Made by a program: the position numbers and the translations under genes
Shown: positions 28,485 through 38,062 of the stretch, in pieces
Layout: every line of letters starts with the position of its first letter
Numbering within the stretch: position 1 is the first letter of the stretch
NCBI GenBank assembly: GCA_027592755.1
Contig: JAQCLE010000009.1
Span: forward strand, 1-64,000
Direction of reading: 5' to 3'
Length of the DNA: 64,000 nucleotides
Origin: Bacteroidota bacterium
Lineage (GTDB): Bacteria; Bacteroidota; Bacteroidia; Cytophagales; Cyclobacteriaceae
Notes under the pieces: model-generated
Told to the model about the DNA's origin: nothing
Database searches by the model: none
What the model saw: the letters and a program-made list of their open reading frames with translations, nothing else

Positions 28485-29939
28485 ATGTTTAATACCCAGT
28501 ATTATTTTTTCCCGCTGATAATCATAATGGCATGTGCTGGCTCAAGTCTCGAGAACACGCAGGACCAACCGCCCAATGTTCTTCTGATTGCCGTCGATGA
28601 CCTAAATGACTGGGTGGGCTGTCTTGGCGGTCACCCTGATGCCCATACTCCGAATATCGATCGACTGGCAGCACAAGGCATGCTCTTTACCAATGCCCAC
28701 TGCCAGTCACCTGTATGCAATCCCTCACGGGCCAGTCTTATGACTTCACTTTATCCCAGTACTTCGGGTATTTATTTTTTGGATCCAGATTTGAAGGATT
28801 CACCAGTCGCTGTTAAGAGTAAACTGATGCCAAATAGATTTGAAGAGGCAGGTTACCATGTCACTGGTGTTGGGAAATTGTTCCATAATGGTGGAAATCA
28901 AAATGAGACGTATATCCCCAATTATGGTGGCCAGTTTGGAGGTTTTGGACCGATACCTGACAAGAAGATTACTACTTATCCTGGTCATCCGTTATGGGAC
29001 TGGGGAGTCTATCCTGAACGGGATGAACAGATGCCGGATTTCCAAATAGCGAATTGGGCAAAGGAGCAATTGGCAATAAAACATGATAGTGCCTTATGGA
29101 TGGGTGTTGGTTTTTATCGCCCTCATGTCCCCCAATATGCCCCCCAAAAGTGGTTTGACCTTTACCCTCTGGAAACCCTCCGATTACCTAAAACTATTGC
29201 AGATGATCTGAAGGATATTTCCCCATACGGGATCGACATTACGCGTCTCGAACATGTGTCACCATCGCACCAGTGGGTAACAGAGAATAATGAGTGGAAA
29301 CCACTTGTACAGTCCTACCTGGCTTGCATCAGTTTCGTTGATGATCAGGTGGGCAAGGTGATGAAAGCCCTGGAAAACAGTAGTTATAAAAAGAATACCT
29401 ACATTATTCTATTCAGTGACCATGGCTTCCACCTGGGTGAGAAAGAACGTTATGCCAAACGAAGTCTTTGGGAAGATGGTACACGTACGCCGATGATCAT
29501 TATTGGCCCAGGAATACCTCAAGGAATGACATGCAATAAACCGGTCCAACTGCTGGATATCTACCCTACTTTATTGGAACTGGCAGGACTTGAGGCGGAT
29601 CCTGATCATGAGGGTCATTCCCTGGCACCCCTCATTAAGGACCCTGAGGGAGAATGGCAATATATGTCCCGCACCAGCTTTGGTCCCGGAAATTATGCCA
29701 TTGTTTCTGAGCGGTATCGATTCATCCAATACAATGATGGTTCAGAAGAGCTTTACGACCACTCCAATGATCCAAGTGAATGGAATAATGTAATTGGAAA
29801 TCCGGAATACACAGAAGTCGTAAAACAGCATAGGCTTCAAGTGCCTCAGGATCGGTATGAAATTCTCGGCAAAGGCTCGACTGGACATAAATCCTATGTA
29901 GCATCTGAAGAGAAGTTCAAATTGAGGAACTCCGAATAG
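28485..29939 (+). CDS. lipoprotein sulfatase of the iduronate-2-sulfatase type
   Basis: The enzyme should remove sulfate esters from sugars in the periplasm or on the cell surface. A lipoprotein signal (LIIIMAC) is followed by the sulfatase fold with metal ligands in LIAVDDLNDWVG. The maturation motif CNPSR has Cys78, the residue converted to formylglycine. LFSDHGFHLGEKERYAKRS supplies C-terminal metal and substrate residues, and WEDGTRTPMI is typical of iduronate-2-sulfatase-like S1 members. The length of 484 aa is normal. No formylglycine-generating enzyme gene is in the window, so maturation must rely on one elsewhere. It is the last gene of the 24-30 kb group and is followed by a convergent gene 11 bases away. 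Confidence 0.95.
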   Translation: MFNTQYYFFPLIIIMACAGSSLENTQDQPPNVLLIAVDDLNDWVGCLGGHPDAHTPNIDRLAAQGMLFTNAHCQSPVCNPSRASLMTSLYPSTSGIYFLDPDLKDSPVAVKSKLMPNRFEEAGYHVTGVGKLFHNGGNQNETYIPNYGGQFGGFGPIPDKKITTYPGHPLWDWGVYPERDEQMPDFQIANWAKEQLAIKHDSALWMGVGFYRPHVPQYAPQKWFDLYPLETLRLPKTIADDLKDISPYGIDITRLEHVSPSHQWVTENNEWKPLVQSYLACISFVDDQVGKVMKALENSSYKKNTYIILFSDHGFHLGEKERYAKRSLWEDGTRTPMIIIGPGIPQGMTCNKPVQLLDIYPTLLELAGLEADPDHEGHSLAPLIKDPEGEWQYMSRTSFGPGNYAIVSERYRFIQYNDGSEELYDHSNDPSEWNNVIGNPEYTEVVKQHRLQVPQDRYEILGKGSTGHKSYVASEEKFKLRNSE

Positions 29940-29950
29940 GACCTGCTGGG

Positions 29951-31360
29951 TCAATTCGAATCTTTCCACTCGTAGGCTCCAATGTCGGGTTTTTCATCCC
30001 GGAGAAATCCACGGATATCAATCTCAATCCCTATTTGAACTCCGGCATCCCTGGCTATGGAGAGAGAATCTATAGAATACTTTGTTTGAAAGGGGCTGGA
30101 AAATCCGGGAAAATTCGTTTCCTGCCCTATAATGTTGTCATTGGTATCAAAGGCTTCCAGGGTGCTTCGTAATATGTTATTTTGAATGAGGAGTGATGAC
30201 GTTGTCGGATCTTCAAGACTGACTAAAAATTCATCCTCCATGTTTCCCCAAATAATTGAATTAATTAGCTCAAGATGCAATTCATCGGACAAAACAGAAT
30301 TGTCAGCAAGTATAATATTATCAGAAAACTGGACTGATGCATCGTTCCTCCTAAAATCATTAGGTTGATTGGTAAAAGTGCAGTGAACATAGCTGTAATT
30401 GCCACCGGCAAAATTGCCTACAAGGTAGGTGCCACAATTATAGATGAGTGAATTATAAGCAAATACATCCGAGGTAAAAGCCAGGATCCCAGCCTGCGAC
30501 ATGTTTTTTATAATTGTATTACTCACAATGACGTCGGGTAAAATGTTATCATCGGGACTCCCAATTCGTAGACCTACCTGGCCGTTGCTAATCACCGCAT
30601 TGTCTATGATGTTGCCTTCACTACCTTCAAGGAAAAATATTCCATTCCATTGACCAGATGAATTTTCAAAAATGCCATCCTGACGAACACTGCTCAGAAT
30701 GACCTGATCCGCGGTGTCTCCTCTTATCTCGATTTGACCTTTTACAAATAATGAGGCATTGTTGTTGAAGAAAACTCGTGTGCCTTTTTCAAGCGTCAAA
30801 TGACAAAGTGAATCAACCAAAACAGCATTTACGATCACATAGGGCCGCTCCGCTGTCCATGTTTCATCGCAACCAAGGATCACATTATTTAGAAAATTTG
30901 CATCCTGTCCCCAACTGATAAGTTTGATGTCTTGTCGGGCATTTCCCTGTCTAAAATTGATGGAATCCTTCACCAAAAAGGGTAAATCCTGGCTTTGAGG
31001 ATCAATGGTTACCTCAACGAGTATAAGCAAGCTATCCTTTCCAAAAACAACAACATCATTGAAAGAAAATCCTTCATCGCCGTTAACGTACATATTGTAA
31101 GGAGATGAAGCACCACCGGCAAGATTTATTTCCGGTATTTTGATGGCTTGTTTGTTTGGATTAAAAACCCTTAACCTTTTCGTGATGCTTCCAACAGAAG
31201 TAAAGAGGGTGTCAAAAAATATTGTGTCTGATGAAAAGGCAATAAATTCCCCGGGGCTTTCATCAATGATTTCCTGTTCAGGTGTGCATGCGCTTATTGA
31301 TAAAAGTACTGAGATAATAAAGGCGAGGGACGAAAAATTAGCAAACCTTTTATCTTCCAA
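29951..31360 (-). CDS. lipoprotein with right-handed beta-helix domain
   Basis: The protein has a lipoprotein signal (VLLSISAC) after a short basic N-terminus. Residues about 30-150 are a beta-sandwich-like region (VFNPNKQAIKIPEINLAGG), and from about 160 on the pattern is that of a right-handed parallel beta-helix (VFFNNNASLFVKGQIEIRG, IIDNAVISNGQVGLRIG, IIKNMSQAGILAF). The C-terminal RDEKPDIGAYEW is a common end of Bacteroidota beta-helix lipoproteins of this kind. It could bind or cleave polysaccharide, but no catalytic residues can be assigned. It is encoded directly downstream of prfA, 18 bases away. Confidence 0.88.
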   Translation of the reverse strand: MEDKRFANFSSLAFIISVLLSISACTPEQEIIDESPGEFIAFSSDTIFFDTLFTSVGSITKRLRVFNPNKQAIKIPEINLAGGASSPYNMYVNGDEGFSFNDVVVFGKDSLLILVEVTIDPQSQDLPFLVKDSINFRQGNARQDIKLISWGQDANFLNNVILGCDETWTAERPYVIVNAVLVDSLCHLTLEKGTRVFFNNNASLFVKGQIEIRGDTADQVILSSVRQDGIFENSSGQWNGIFFLEGSEGNIIDNAVISNGQVGLRIGSPDDNILPDVIVSNTIIKNMSQAGILAFTSDVFAYNSLIYNCGTYLVGNFAGGNYSYVHCTFTNQPNDFRRNDASVQFSDNIILADNSVLSDELHLELINSIIWGNMEDEFLVSLEDPTTSSLLIQNNILRSTLEAFDTNDNIIGQETNFPGFSSPFQTKYSIDSLSIARDAGVQIGIEIDIRGFLRDEKPDIGAYEWKDSN

Positions 31361-31378
31361 ACTATAAATTTTTAAAAA

Positions 31379-32455
31379 TTAGAAAGTCTCGCTTCCTTCT
31401 TTGAGTTTTTCAGCATTTTCCGCGATTCGTAACTGCTCAATAAAATCTCCAATTTCTCCATCCATTATGGTTGGTAGATTATGGGTAGAATACCCAATTC
31501 TATGATCGGTCACCCTGCTTTGAGGATAGTTATAGGTGCGTATTTTGTCTGATCTGTCACCACTTCCAATCAAGGACCTTCGGTGTCCGGCAATTTCAGA
31601 TTGCTGTTTCTTAAATTTCATATCGTATAACCGGGATCTCAATACGGTCAGTGCTTTATCGAAATTGGAATGCTGTGAACGGCCATCCTGGCATTCAACG
31701 ACTAGTCCGGATGGATAGTGTGTAAGCCGTACAGCAGATTCAGTTTTGTTGACATGCTGACCACCAGCACCAGATGACCGGAAGGTATCTTTCCTCACAT
31801 CACGCATGTCAACTTCAACATCAACCTCTTCTGCCTCAGGCATAACGGCAACAGTAGCAGCAGAAGTATGTGCCCGACCTTGTGATTCAGTTGCTGGTAC
31901 CCGTTGAACGCGGTGCGTTCCAGACTCAAACTTCAATTTTGCATAAACATCCTCCCCGGTAACAGAAGCAACGATTTCCTTAAAACCTCCGGCCGAACCC
32001 TCATTCAGGTTCAATATAGAAAATTTCCACCTCTGTGATTCAGCATATAATTGATACATTCTGAAAAGGTCTCCTGCAAAAATTGCGGCTTCATCACCAC
32101 CAGTTCCTGCTCTTATTTCCAGTACAACATTTTTGCTGTCATTCGGGTCTTTAGGGATTAGCAGTTTTTTCAATTCCTCGTTAAGGATCTCAAATTTTGG
32201 CTCTAATTCTTCCAACTCCATTTTAGCCATTTCCCTAAGCTCGTCATCTCTTTCGTTAGAAAGAATCTCCTTGGCTCCTTTGATATCGTTGAACACTTTT
32301 TGATGTTGATTGTATTTCGAGACAATCTTTTCAAGATCCTTATACTCCTTGTTGAGAGTGGAATATTTCTTCATGTCAGCTATAGCATCAGGCTGAACGA
32401 TGAGTTGGCTTACCTCCTCAAAACGGTGCTTTATTTCTTCTAACTTCTCAATCAT
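31379..32455 (-). CDS. prfA: peptide chain release factor 1
   Basis: RF1 reads UAA and UAG and releases the finished peptide. The tripeptide anticodon PAT (187-189 in RVPATES) identifies RF1 rather than RF2, and GGQ lies at 231-233 in SSGAGGQHVNKTES. The length of 358 aa is normal. A TAACTTTG element lies at 32466-32473 just upstream. No frameshift site is present, as expected because that control belongs to RF2. Confidence 0.97.
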   Translation of the reverse strand: MIEKLEEIKHRFEEVSQLIVQPDAIADMKKYSTLNKEYKDLEKIVSKYNQHQKVFNDIKGAKEILSNERDDELREMAKMELEELEPKFEILNEELKKLLIPKDPNDSKNVVLEIRAGTGGDEAAIFAGDLFRMYQLYAESQRWKFSILNLNEGSAGGFKEIVASVTGEDVYAKLKFESGTHRVQRVPATESQGRAHTSAATVAVMPEAEEVDVEVDMRDVRKDTFRSSGAGGQHVNKTESAVRLTHYPSGLVVECQDGRSQHSNFDKALTVLRSRLYDMKFKKQQSEIAGHRRSLIGSGDRSDKIRTYNYPQSRVTDHRIGYSTHNLPTIMDGEIGDFIEQLRIAENAEKLKEGSETF

Positions 32456-32465
32456 AGCTATCTTA

Positions 32466-32473
32466 CAAAGTTA
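32466..32473 (-). promoter_or_regulatory. -7 element upstream of prfA
   Basis: On the minus strand TAACTTTG matches TAnnTTTG. It lies 10 bases upstream of the prfA start codon, so the leader would be very short. A -33 TTTG at the usual spacing is not evident. Confidence 0.45.
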
Positions 32474-32547
32474 GTAAAGGGGAATGAGGTTGAAGGAATT
32501 TTGCTTTATACAAAGGATATCGTTTGCCAGAAATTGCCAGATATAAC

Positions 32548-33390
32548 CTATTGCTCCAGCATATTTAGCAGTTTCGTTAATTTGTTCTTAAGGTTTCTTC
32601 GGTCGACAATAAAATCGAGAAACCCGTGATCAAGGACAAATTCGGAGCTTTGAAAGCCTTTTGGTAAATCCTTTCCAATGGTTTCCCGGATTACTCGCGG
32701 TCCAGCGAAACCTATGAGAGCACCTGGCTCGGCGATGTTAAAATCCCCAAGCATGGCGTATGAAGCGGTTACTCCACCTGTTGTAGGGTCAGTTAATAAG
32801 GATATATACGGGATTTTAGCCTCAGACAAAAGAGCAAGTCGCGCTGAAGTTTTTGCCATTTGCATCAGGGAGAATCCGGCTTCCATCATTCGTGCACCAC
32901 CTGATTTGGAAATCATAAGAAATGGGAGCTTATTTTTATGGGAGTAATCAATTGCCCGGGCAATCTTTTCACCCACTACTGAACCCATTGACCCACCAAT
33001 AAAAGAGAAATCCATGCAGCCAACAACGATCTTAATGCCGTTCATTTTCCCAACCGCCGTTCGCTCAGCATCTTTAAGATTAGTTTTTTTCTGAGAGGCT
33101 TCAATTCTTTTTGGGTAGGGCTGTGAGTCAGCGAATTTCAGTGGATCCGCCGAGGACAGTCCGGCATCGAGCTCTGTATACTTATTACCATCAAAAAGTA
33201 TTTCAAAATACTCTTTGGATCCAATTCTAACGTGATACCCGTCTTCAGGGCTGACGTAGCAATTGTTGCGGAGCTCACGCATGTGAACGATGGTACCGTT
33301 TGGTGTTTTATACCAAAGACCATCAGGAGCTTCTTTTTTCTGGGCAGTAGGTGTAACAATGCCCTTTTCAGTTCTTTTAAACCAAGCCAT
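32548..33390 (-). CDS. accD: acetyl-CoA carboxylase carboxyltransferase subunit beta
   Basis: AccD with AccA transfers the carboxyl group from biotin to acetyl-CoA, the first step of fatty-acid synthesis. The crotonase-like core is clear: [22 protein letters not shown] in the middle (of which [11 protein letters not shown] is diagnostic), [26 protein letters not shown] and GFAGPRVI. The N-terminal zinc ribbon is degenerate: the WYKCPxC and VCPxC positions read WYKTPNG and VSPED, so none of the four zinc cysteines is kept. As I recall, this is shared by Bacteroidota AccD. The length of 280 aa is normal. The gene is followed by a gap of 92 bases and prfA on the same strand. Confidence 0.96.
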   Translation of the reverse strand: MAWFKRTEKGIVTPTAQKKEAPDGLWYKTPNGTIVHMRELRNNCYVSPEDGYHVRIGSKEYFEILFDGNKYTELDAGLSSADPLKFADSQPYPKRIEASQKKTNLKDAERTAVGKMNGIKIVVGCMDFSFIGGSMGSVVGEKIARAIDYSHKNKLPFLMISKSGGARMMEAGFSLMQMAKTSARLALLSEAKIPYISLLTDPTTGGVTASYAMLGDFNIAEPGALIGFAGPRVIRETIGKDLPKGFQSSEFVLDHGFLDFIVDRRNLKNKLTKLLNMLEQ

Positions 33391-33455
33391 ATATTATAAA
33401 TGACTTCAAAGATAGGTATTTAATGATTCCATTGTTGAGGTAATCCTCTGAGTGT

Positions 33456-33704
33456 TTATTCGACCTCTTCATAATCAACATAATCTCCGTCCTTGAACTT
33501 TTGATCTTTTTTGTTCTTGTCAGGTATGTGCTCGATATCGAGGTTGCTACCAGGCGCCTTACGCTTTTGAGCCTTATGTTGCGAATTAAAATTCCCCTGA
33601 CGTTGGGCTTCGCTAAAACCTGAGTAAAGCACTTTGAATATAAACCCACCAACTTTGTACACAATATAGCTGATGAGAAAAAGTATAAGGAGAAATTTGA
33701 ACAT
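33456..33704 (-). CDS. DUF4834-type small membrane-anchored protein
   Basis: The 82-residue protein has one N-terminal membrane segment (LLILFLISYIVYKVGGFIF) and a basic, polar tail that turns acidic at the end (GDYVDYEEVE). This layout fits the DUF4834 family of Bacteroidota, whose role is unknown. It lies between accD and carB on the same strand, 32 bases downstream of carB. A second overlapping frame on the same strand at 33377-33664 is an artefact. Confidence 0.75.
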   Translation of the reverse strand: MFKFLLILFLISYIVYKVGGFIFKVLYSGFSEAQRQGNFNSQHKAQKRKAPGSNLDIEHIPDKNKKDQKFKDGDYVDYEEVE

Positions 33705-33736
33705 TCGATAAAAGTATTGACAACCTCAAATTTAAC

Positions 33737-36550
33737 TTATTTACTAAGGTATAGGTTTCGTTCAGAATAGATTTTCAGGAAATAATCATCCATCAGGTCA
33801 TCTATAAAGTAAATTGACTCGCCGGTAGATTTCATTTCAGGCCCTAATTCCTTGTTCACATTTGGAAATTTATCGAAGGAAAAGACAGGTTCTTTAATGG
33901 CATAACCCTTTTTCACAGGTTTAAAGTCAAAATCTTTCACTTTCTTCTTTCCGAGCATCACTTTGGTGGCATAATTTACATAGGGCTCCTTGTATGCTTT
34001 ACAAATGAAGGGAACCGTTCTGGAAGCACGAGGGTTTGCCTCAATGATATATACCTTATCATTCTTTATAGCAAATTGTATATTGATAAGGCCGACAGTT
34101 TTGAGTGCTACTGCTATCCGCTCTGTATAATTTTCAATTTGCCGCATTACAAAATCCCCAAGATTATAGGGAGGAAGGACGGCATAGGAATCACCGGAGT
34201 GTATGCCGGCGGGTTCAATATGTTGCATTACCCCAATGATATATACATCTTCGCCATCGCAAATCGCATCGGCCTCTGCTTCGATAGCTCCTTCAAGAAA
34301 ATGATCCAAGAGAATTCGCCCATCGGGTTTGTCCTTAAGTATCTCAACGACATGCTGCTCAAGCTCCTCTTCATTGATAACAATTTTCATACTCTGCCCT
34401 CCAAGCACATACGAAGGCCTCACCAACAATGGGAATCCGATTTCCTTTGATAATTCAACAGCTGACTCCGCATCCTCAATAGTTCCGTATTCCGGGAATG
34501 GAATATTGTTTTCTTTCAACAGGTCAGAAAATCGTCCGCGGTCTTCAGCAAGATCCAGGGCGTTGAAACTCGTGCCAAGGATTTTAATGCCATGGCGTTC
34601 GAGTTTTTCGGACAGTTTTAAAGCGGTCTGCCCACCCAGTTGAACTATCACCCCTATTGGTTTTTCAAGCTGAATGATGTCGTAAATATGTTCCCAGAAA
34701 ACAGGTTCGAAATATAACTTATCGGCGATATCGAAATCCGTGGAAACTGTTTCAGGATTGCAATTGATCATGATGGTCTCATAACCGCATTCCTTTGCGG
34801 CCAATACACCATGCACGCAGGAATAATCAAATTCAATCCCCTGGCCGATGCGATTTGGCCCTGAACCCAGAACGAGAACTTTCTCCCTGTCAGACACAAT
34901 CGACTCGTTTTCTTCAGAAAAAGTAGAATAATAATAAGGTGTTTGTGCTTCGAATTCTGCAGCGCAGGTATCAACTAACTTATAAACCCGGTTGATGCCC
35001 ATTTCGGTTCTCTTTTTGTAAACCTCGCTTTCCAGGCATTTCAATAGGTGTGCAATTTGTCTGTCGGCATAACCTTTTTGTTTGGCTTCCAGAAGAATTT
35101 CTTTTGGAATCGTTTCAATAGATAGTTTTTCGATCTCTTTTTCAAGTATGATTAACTCTTCGATCTGATTCAAGAACCAGGGATCAATTTTCGTCAACTT
35201 TTGGATTGTTTTAGTTGGAATCCCGAGTTTGAAGGCATCATAAATATGGAATAATCGATTCCAGCTCGGATGCTCCAGACTGTAAAGGATGGCGTCCTGA
35301 TCCTTAAGTTCACGGCCATCAGCCCCAAGTCCATTTCTTTTGATTTCCAGGGATTGACATGCTTTTTGAAGGGCTTCCTGAAAATTTCGGCCGATGCCCA
35401 TTGCTTCACCAACCGATTTCATTTGCAAGCCAAGCTTCCTGTCAGAACCTTTGAACTTATCAAAATTCCACCTCGGTACTTTTACAATGACATAATCGAC
35501 TGTGGGTTCAAAAAAGGCCGAGGTAGTTTTCGTTATTTGATTATTAAGCTCGTCCAGGTTATAACCAATGGCCAACTTAGCCGCAATTTTGGCAATTGGA
35601 TAACCGGTCGCTTTTGATGCCAATGCAGATGACCTCGATACCCGGGGGTTAATTTCTATTCCGATGATTTGATCACTTTCGGGATTCACCGCAAATTGGA
35701 CATTACATCCCCCGGCAAATTGGCCGATGGCATTCATCATTGTTTTGGCCAGGTCACGCATCCTCTGATAAATCGTGTCAGGGAGCGTCATTGCAGGAGC
35801 CACAGTAATAGAATCGCCTGTATGAATCCCCATTGGATCAAAATTCTCAATGGAGCAAATAATTATTATGTTTCCAATGTTATCCCTCAAAAGTTCAAGC
35901 TCATACTCCTTCCAACCCATTATGCTTTTTTCCACCAGCACTTCATGGATAGGTGATGCCTGCAAGCCATCGTTCAAAGCATTATCAAATGCTTTTGGGT
36001 CATTAACGAAACTACCACCTGTTCCACCTAAGGTAAATGAAGGTCTGATGACCAAAGGGAATCCAATTTCCTGGGCAATTTCCTTCCCTGTTAAAAAAGA
36101 AGTAGCTACTTCACCCTTGCAAACATCCACACCGATCTCATGCATTTTCAACCTAAATTTTTCCCTATCTTCAGTGGTCTCTATTGCTTTGATGTCAACG
36201 CCAATCATCTTAACTCCATATTTTTCCCAGATTCCGGCATTCTGACATTCAATTGCAAGGTTAAGTGCCGTCTGACCTCCCATGGTTGGTAAGACAGCAT
36301 CTATCTGGTGTTTTTCTAGAATTTCCCGGATTGATTGCTTGGTGAGTGGTTTGAGGTAGACATTATCCGCGGTGACTGGATCTGTCATTATTGTGGCTGG
36401 ATTGGAATTAATCAGTGTGACTTCAATTCCTTCTTCTCTGAGTGATCGGGACGCCTGACTTCCTGCATAATCAAACTCACAAGCTTGACCGATGATTATA
36501 GGCCCGCTCCCGATGATGAGGACTGACTTTAAACTCTTATCTCTTGGCAT
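33737..36550 (-). CDS. carB: carbamoyl-phosphate synthase large subunit
   Basis: CarB makes carbamoyl phosphate for arginine and pyrimidine synthesis from bicarbonate, ATP and ammonia delivered by CarA. The protein starts PRDKSLKSVLIIGSGPIIIGQ and has two homologous ATP-grasp halves (GGTGGSFVNDPKAF in the first, VRPSYVLGGQSM in the second), each with an N-terminal preATP-grasp domain (LVLGSGPNRIGQGIEFDY in the second). At 937 aa it stops about 130 residues short of the E. coli enzyme, lacking the C-terminal MGS-like allosteric domain that binds UMP and ornithine. I believe this short form is normal in this lineage. CarA is not in the window. Confidence 0.97.
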   Translation of the reverse strand: MPRDKSLKSVLIIGSGPIIIGQACEFDYAGSQASRSLREEGIEVTLINSNPATIMTDPVTADNVYLKPLTKQSIREILEKHQIDAVLPTMGGQTALNLAIECQNAGIWEKYGVKMIGVDIKAIETTEDREKFRLKMHEIGVDVCKGEVATSFLTGKEIAQEIGFPLVIRPSFTLGGTGGSFVNDPKAFDNALNDGLQASPIHEVLVEKSIMGWKEYELELLRDNIGNIIIICSIENFDPMGIHTGDSITVAPAMTLPDTIYQRMRDLAKTMMNAIGQFAGGCNVQFAVNPESDQIIGIEINPRVSRSSALASKATGYPIAKIAAKLAIGYNLDELNNQITKTTSAFFEPTVDYVIVKVPRWNFDKFKGSDRKLGLQMKSVGEAMGIGRNFQEALQKACQSLEIKRNGLGADGRELKDQDAILYSLEHPSWNRLFHIYDAFKLGIPTKTIQKLTKIDPWFLNQIEELIILEKEIEKLSIETIPKEILLEAKQKGYADRQIAHLLKCLESEVYKKRTEMGINRVYKLVDTCAAEFEAQTPYYYSTFSEENESIVSDREKVLVLGSGPNRIGQGIEFDYSCVHGVLAAKECGYETIMINCNPETVSTDFDIADKLYFEPVFWEHIYDIIQLEKPIGVIVQLGGQTALKLSEKLERHGIKILGTSFNALDLAEDRGRFSDLLKENNIPFPEYGTIEDAESAVELSKEIGFPLLVRPSYVLGGQSMKIVINEEELEQHVVEILKDKPDGRILLDHFLEGAIEAEADAICDGEDVYIIGVMQHIEPAGIHSGDSYAVLPPYNLGDFVMRQIENYTERIAVALKTVGLINIQFAIKNDKVYIIEANPRASRTVPFICKAYKEPYVNYATKVMLGKKKVKDFDFKPVKKGYAIKEPVFSFDKFPNVNKELGPEMKSTGESIYFIDDLMDDYFLKIYSERNLYLSK

Positions 36551-36584
36551 TAATGGGGGATGGTAAGGTTAGAACAAATTGCGG

Positions 36585-36592
36585 CAAATTTA
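36585..36592 (-). promoter_or_regulatory. -7 element upstream of carB
   Basis: On the minus strand TAAATTTG matches TAnnTTTG and is followed by CC. It lies 34 bases upstream of the carB start codon. TTG occurs 14 bases further upstream, shorter than the usual spacing to -33. Confidence 0.5.
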
Positions 36593-36743
36593 AAGGTGAT
36601 TCTTTTCAATCCATATGATTAAATTAATTTATAAAAATGGGAAGCTTAAAGACACGAGAATGAGTGGAGTTCAACTTTAACCACACCTCACAGGAATTTT
36701 AAAGAGTTGTTAGTATTATGCCGTACCATTTACCCGAACAATT

Positions 36744-36848
36744 TCATAAAACATGTTCAACGAAATGATATAACCCCGCATGCAATCCGTCGTGATAAAT
36801 TAAAAAATCGAAGGCATCATCTAGGTTGTTGATTTCAAAACCATAGAT
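36744..36848 (-). pseudogene. relic of a DinB-family C-terminus
   Basis: Just after the amidohydrolase stop codon, a short minus-strand frame reads IYGFEINNLDDAFDFL, then IYHDGLHAGLYHFVEHVL and a stop. This resembles the last third of DinB/DUF664 proteins, where a HDGxHxG helix carries metal-binding His residues. There is no start codon or N-terminal part, and the frame runs into the end of the amidohydrolase gene in a different phase. I infer a gene fragment left by deletion. The rest of the 297-base gap to carB holds only the carB promoter element. Confidence 0.4.
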
Positions 36849-37963
36849 TAATCCGGAAATGCAGATCCGTCAATATTTGGCACAATCCTCAAAGCATTTT
36901 TGTAATAGAGTTTCTTGAGAACCTCGTCCGGAAGATTCAAACCGTACATCGGCCAGAACGCATGATACTTCTTGTAATATGGGAAGTACTCGTCCGCTGT
37001 TTCGAGGACTCTGAAATAGGTGTAGTATTCTTCGGGATTGTAAGCGTCTTTTCCAAAGAGGACCCGGTCCTGGTATTTGATAAAGAATTCTTTGGCTGCC
37101 CTGGGCTGCCTTCCCAATTCAGCAATGATTGCCCCAATTTCCACATTTACATTAGGATTCTCGTCGAGATGCTTCCCTAGTTTGGCCAGATCATTGGCCA
37201 TCCAGCCCATGTGGGCATTGATGAAGGTTGTATTCCTGTGGTTTCTGAAAACATTATGCTGCTCCCTGATAATCTGATCGAAGGGTGCAGGATTGGTGTC
37301 GGACCTTTTTCTCCCAGGATGGGTTTTTAGTTCAAGCCAACGTTCGTTGTTTGCATCAAAAGGTTCCCAAAATTGTTTTGGGTCCGCAGAATGGATTAAC
37401 ACGGGAATGCCAAGCTCTCCACATTTTGCCCAGGCTGCATCCAATCGGGGGTCGTCGACAGGAATCCTGTTACCTTTGCTGTCTTTCCAGTTGAAACCGA
37501 GCCCTTTATAAATTTTGAGCCCGTTGGCACCAACTTTGAAATCATCTTCTATTTGCTGTGCCAGTTTTTCGCTATATCCTGGTTCATCAATTCCCTGATC
37601 AGAGATGTTGGTAAAAATTATGAATCGATTGGGGAAGTTTTTCTTTACGTTTTCAACGCCTCTTCGAAGGTGATCTGCATCACCCCTTCCCCGCCCGCTC
37701 AGGTTCACCATAACCTGCATGTTCAAGGCATCCATTTCCGAAGCCAATTTTGACAGGTCCATATCGGGCATTCCAAATTGATGATTATGAACATCAATAA
37801 ATGGGAACTTTGCCCGTGTTAGCGGGTGCTCCGGGACGACAAGGGACGATGGTGGGTTGTAGGTCTCGAAATCCATTGATGAGCCAGACATTTCGCTATT
37901 TGTTTGGGCATTGCAACGCCAAAATGCAAATGGTAAAACCAGAAGAGTCAGATAAAATTTCAT
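36848..37963 (-). CDS. exported amidohydrolase-family protein (amidohydrolase 2 type)
   Basis: The N-terminus (MKFYLTLLVLPFAFWRCNAQ) is a signal peptide. The mature protein is a metal-dependent TIM barrel of the amidohydrolase-2 class: FIDVHNHQFG carries the HxH ligands, VLIHSADP another His, FINAHMGWMA the next and LFGKDAYNP the final Asp. GANGLKIYKGLG supplies the strand with the conserved Lys. Family members include decarboxylases and lactonases, so the reaction is uncertain. It is likely periplasmic. It is the nearest intact gene upstream of carB on the same strand, with a relic between them. Confidence 0.9.
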   Translation of the reverse strand: MKFYLTLLVLPFAFWRCNAQTNSEMSGSSMDFETYNPPSSLVVPEHPLTRAKFPFIDVHNHQFGMPDMDLSKLASEMDALNMQVMVNLSGRGRGDADHLRRGVENVKKNFPNRFIIFTNISDQGIDEPGYSEKLAQQIEDDFKVGANGLKIYKGLGFNWKDSKGNRIPVDDPRLDAAWAKCGELGIPVLIHSADPKQFWEPFDANNERWLELKTHPGRKRSDTNPAPFDQIIREQHNVFRNHRNTTFINAHMGWMANDLAKLGKHLDENPNVNVEIGAIIAELGRQPRAAKEFFIKYQDRVLFGKDAYNPEEYYTYFRVLETADEYFPYYKKYHAFWPMYGLNLPDEVLKKLYYKNALRIVPNIDGSAFPD

Positions 37964-38062
37964 TTCGTAGTATTTATCAAGAAAGCGCTAATTACATCAA
38001 TTCAACTCTGCTGTAGTACAAATTTATTACCAACGGATAATACCGACGGGAAATGGCGACTA

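Noticed and set aside
23987-29939. Classical polysaccharide utilisation locus
   Set aside because: No SusC-like TonB receptor or SusD-like lipoprotein is encoded near the sulfatase cluster.
33377-33664. 95-codon minus-strand frame overlapping the DUF4834 gene
   Set aside because: The other minus-strand frame (33704-33456) has a membrane segment and family layout; this one has neither.
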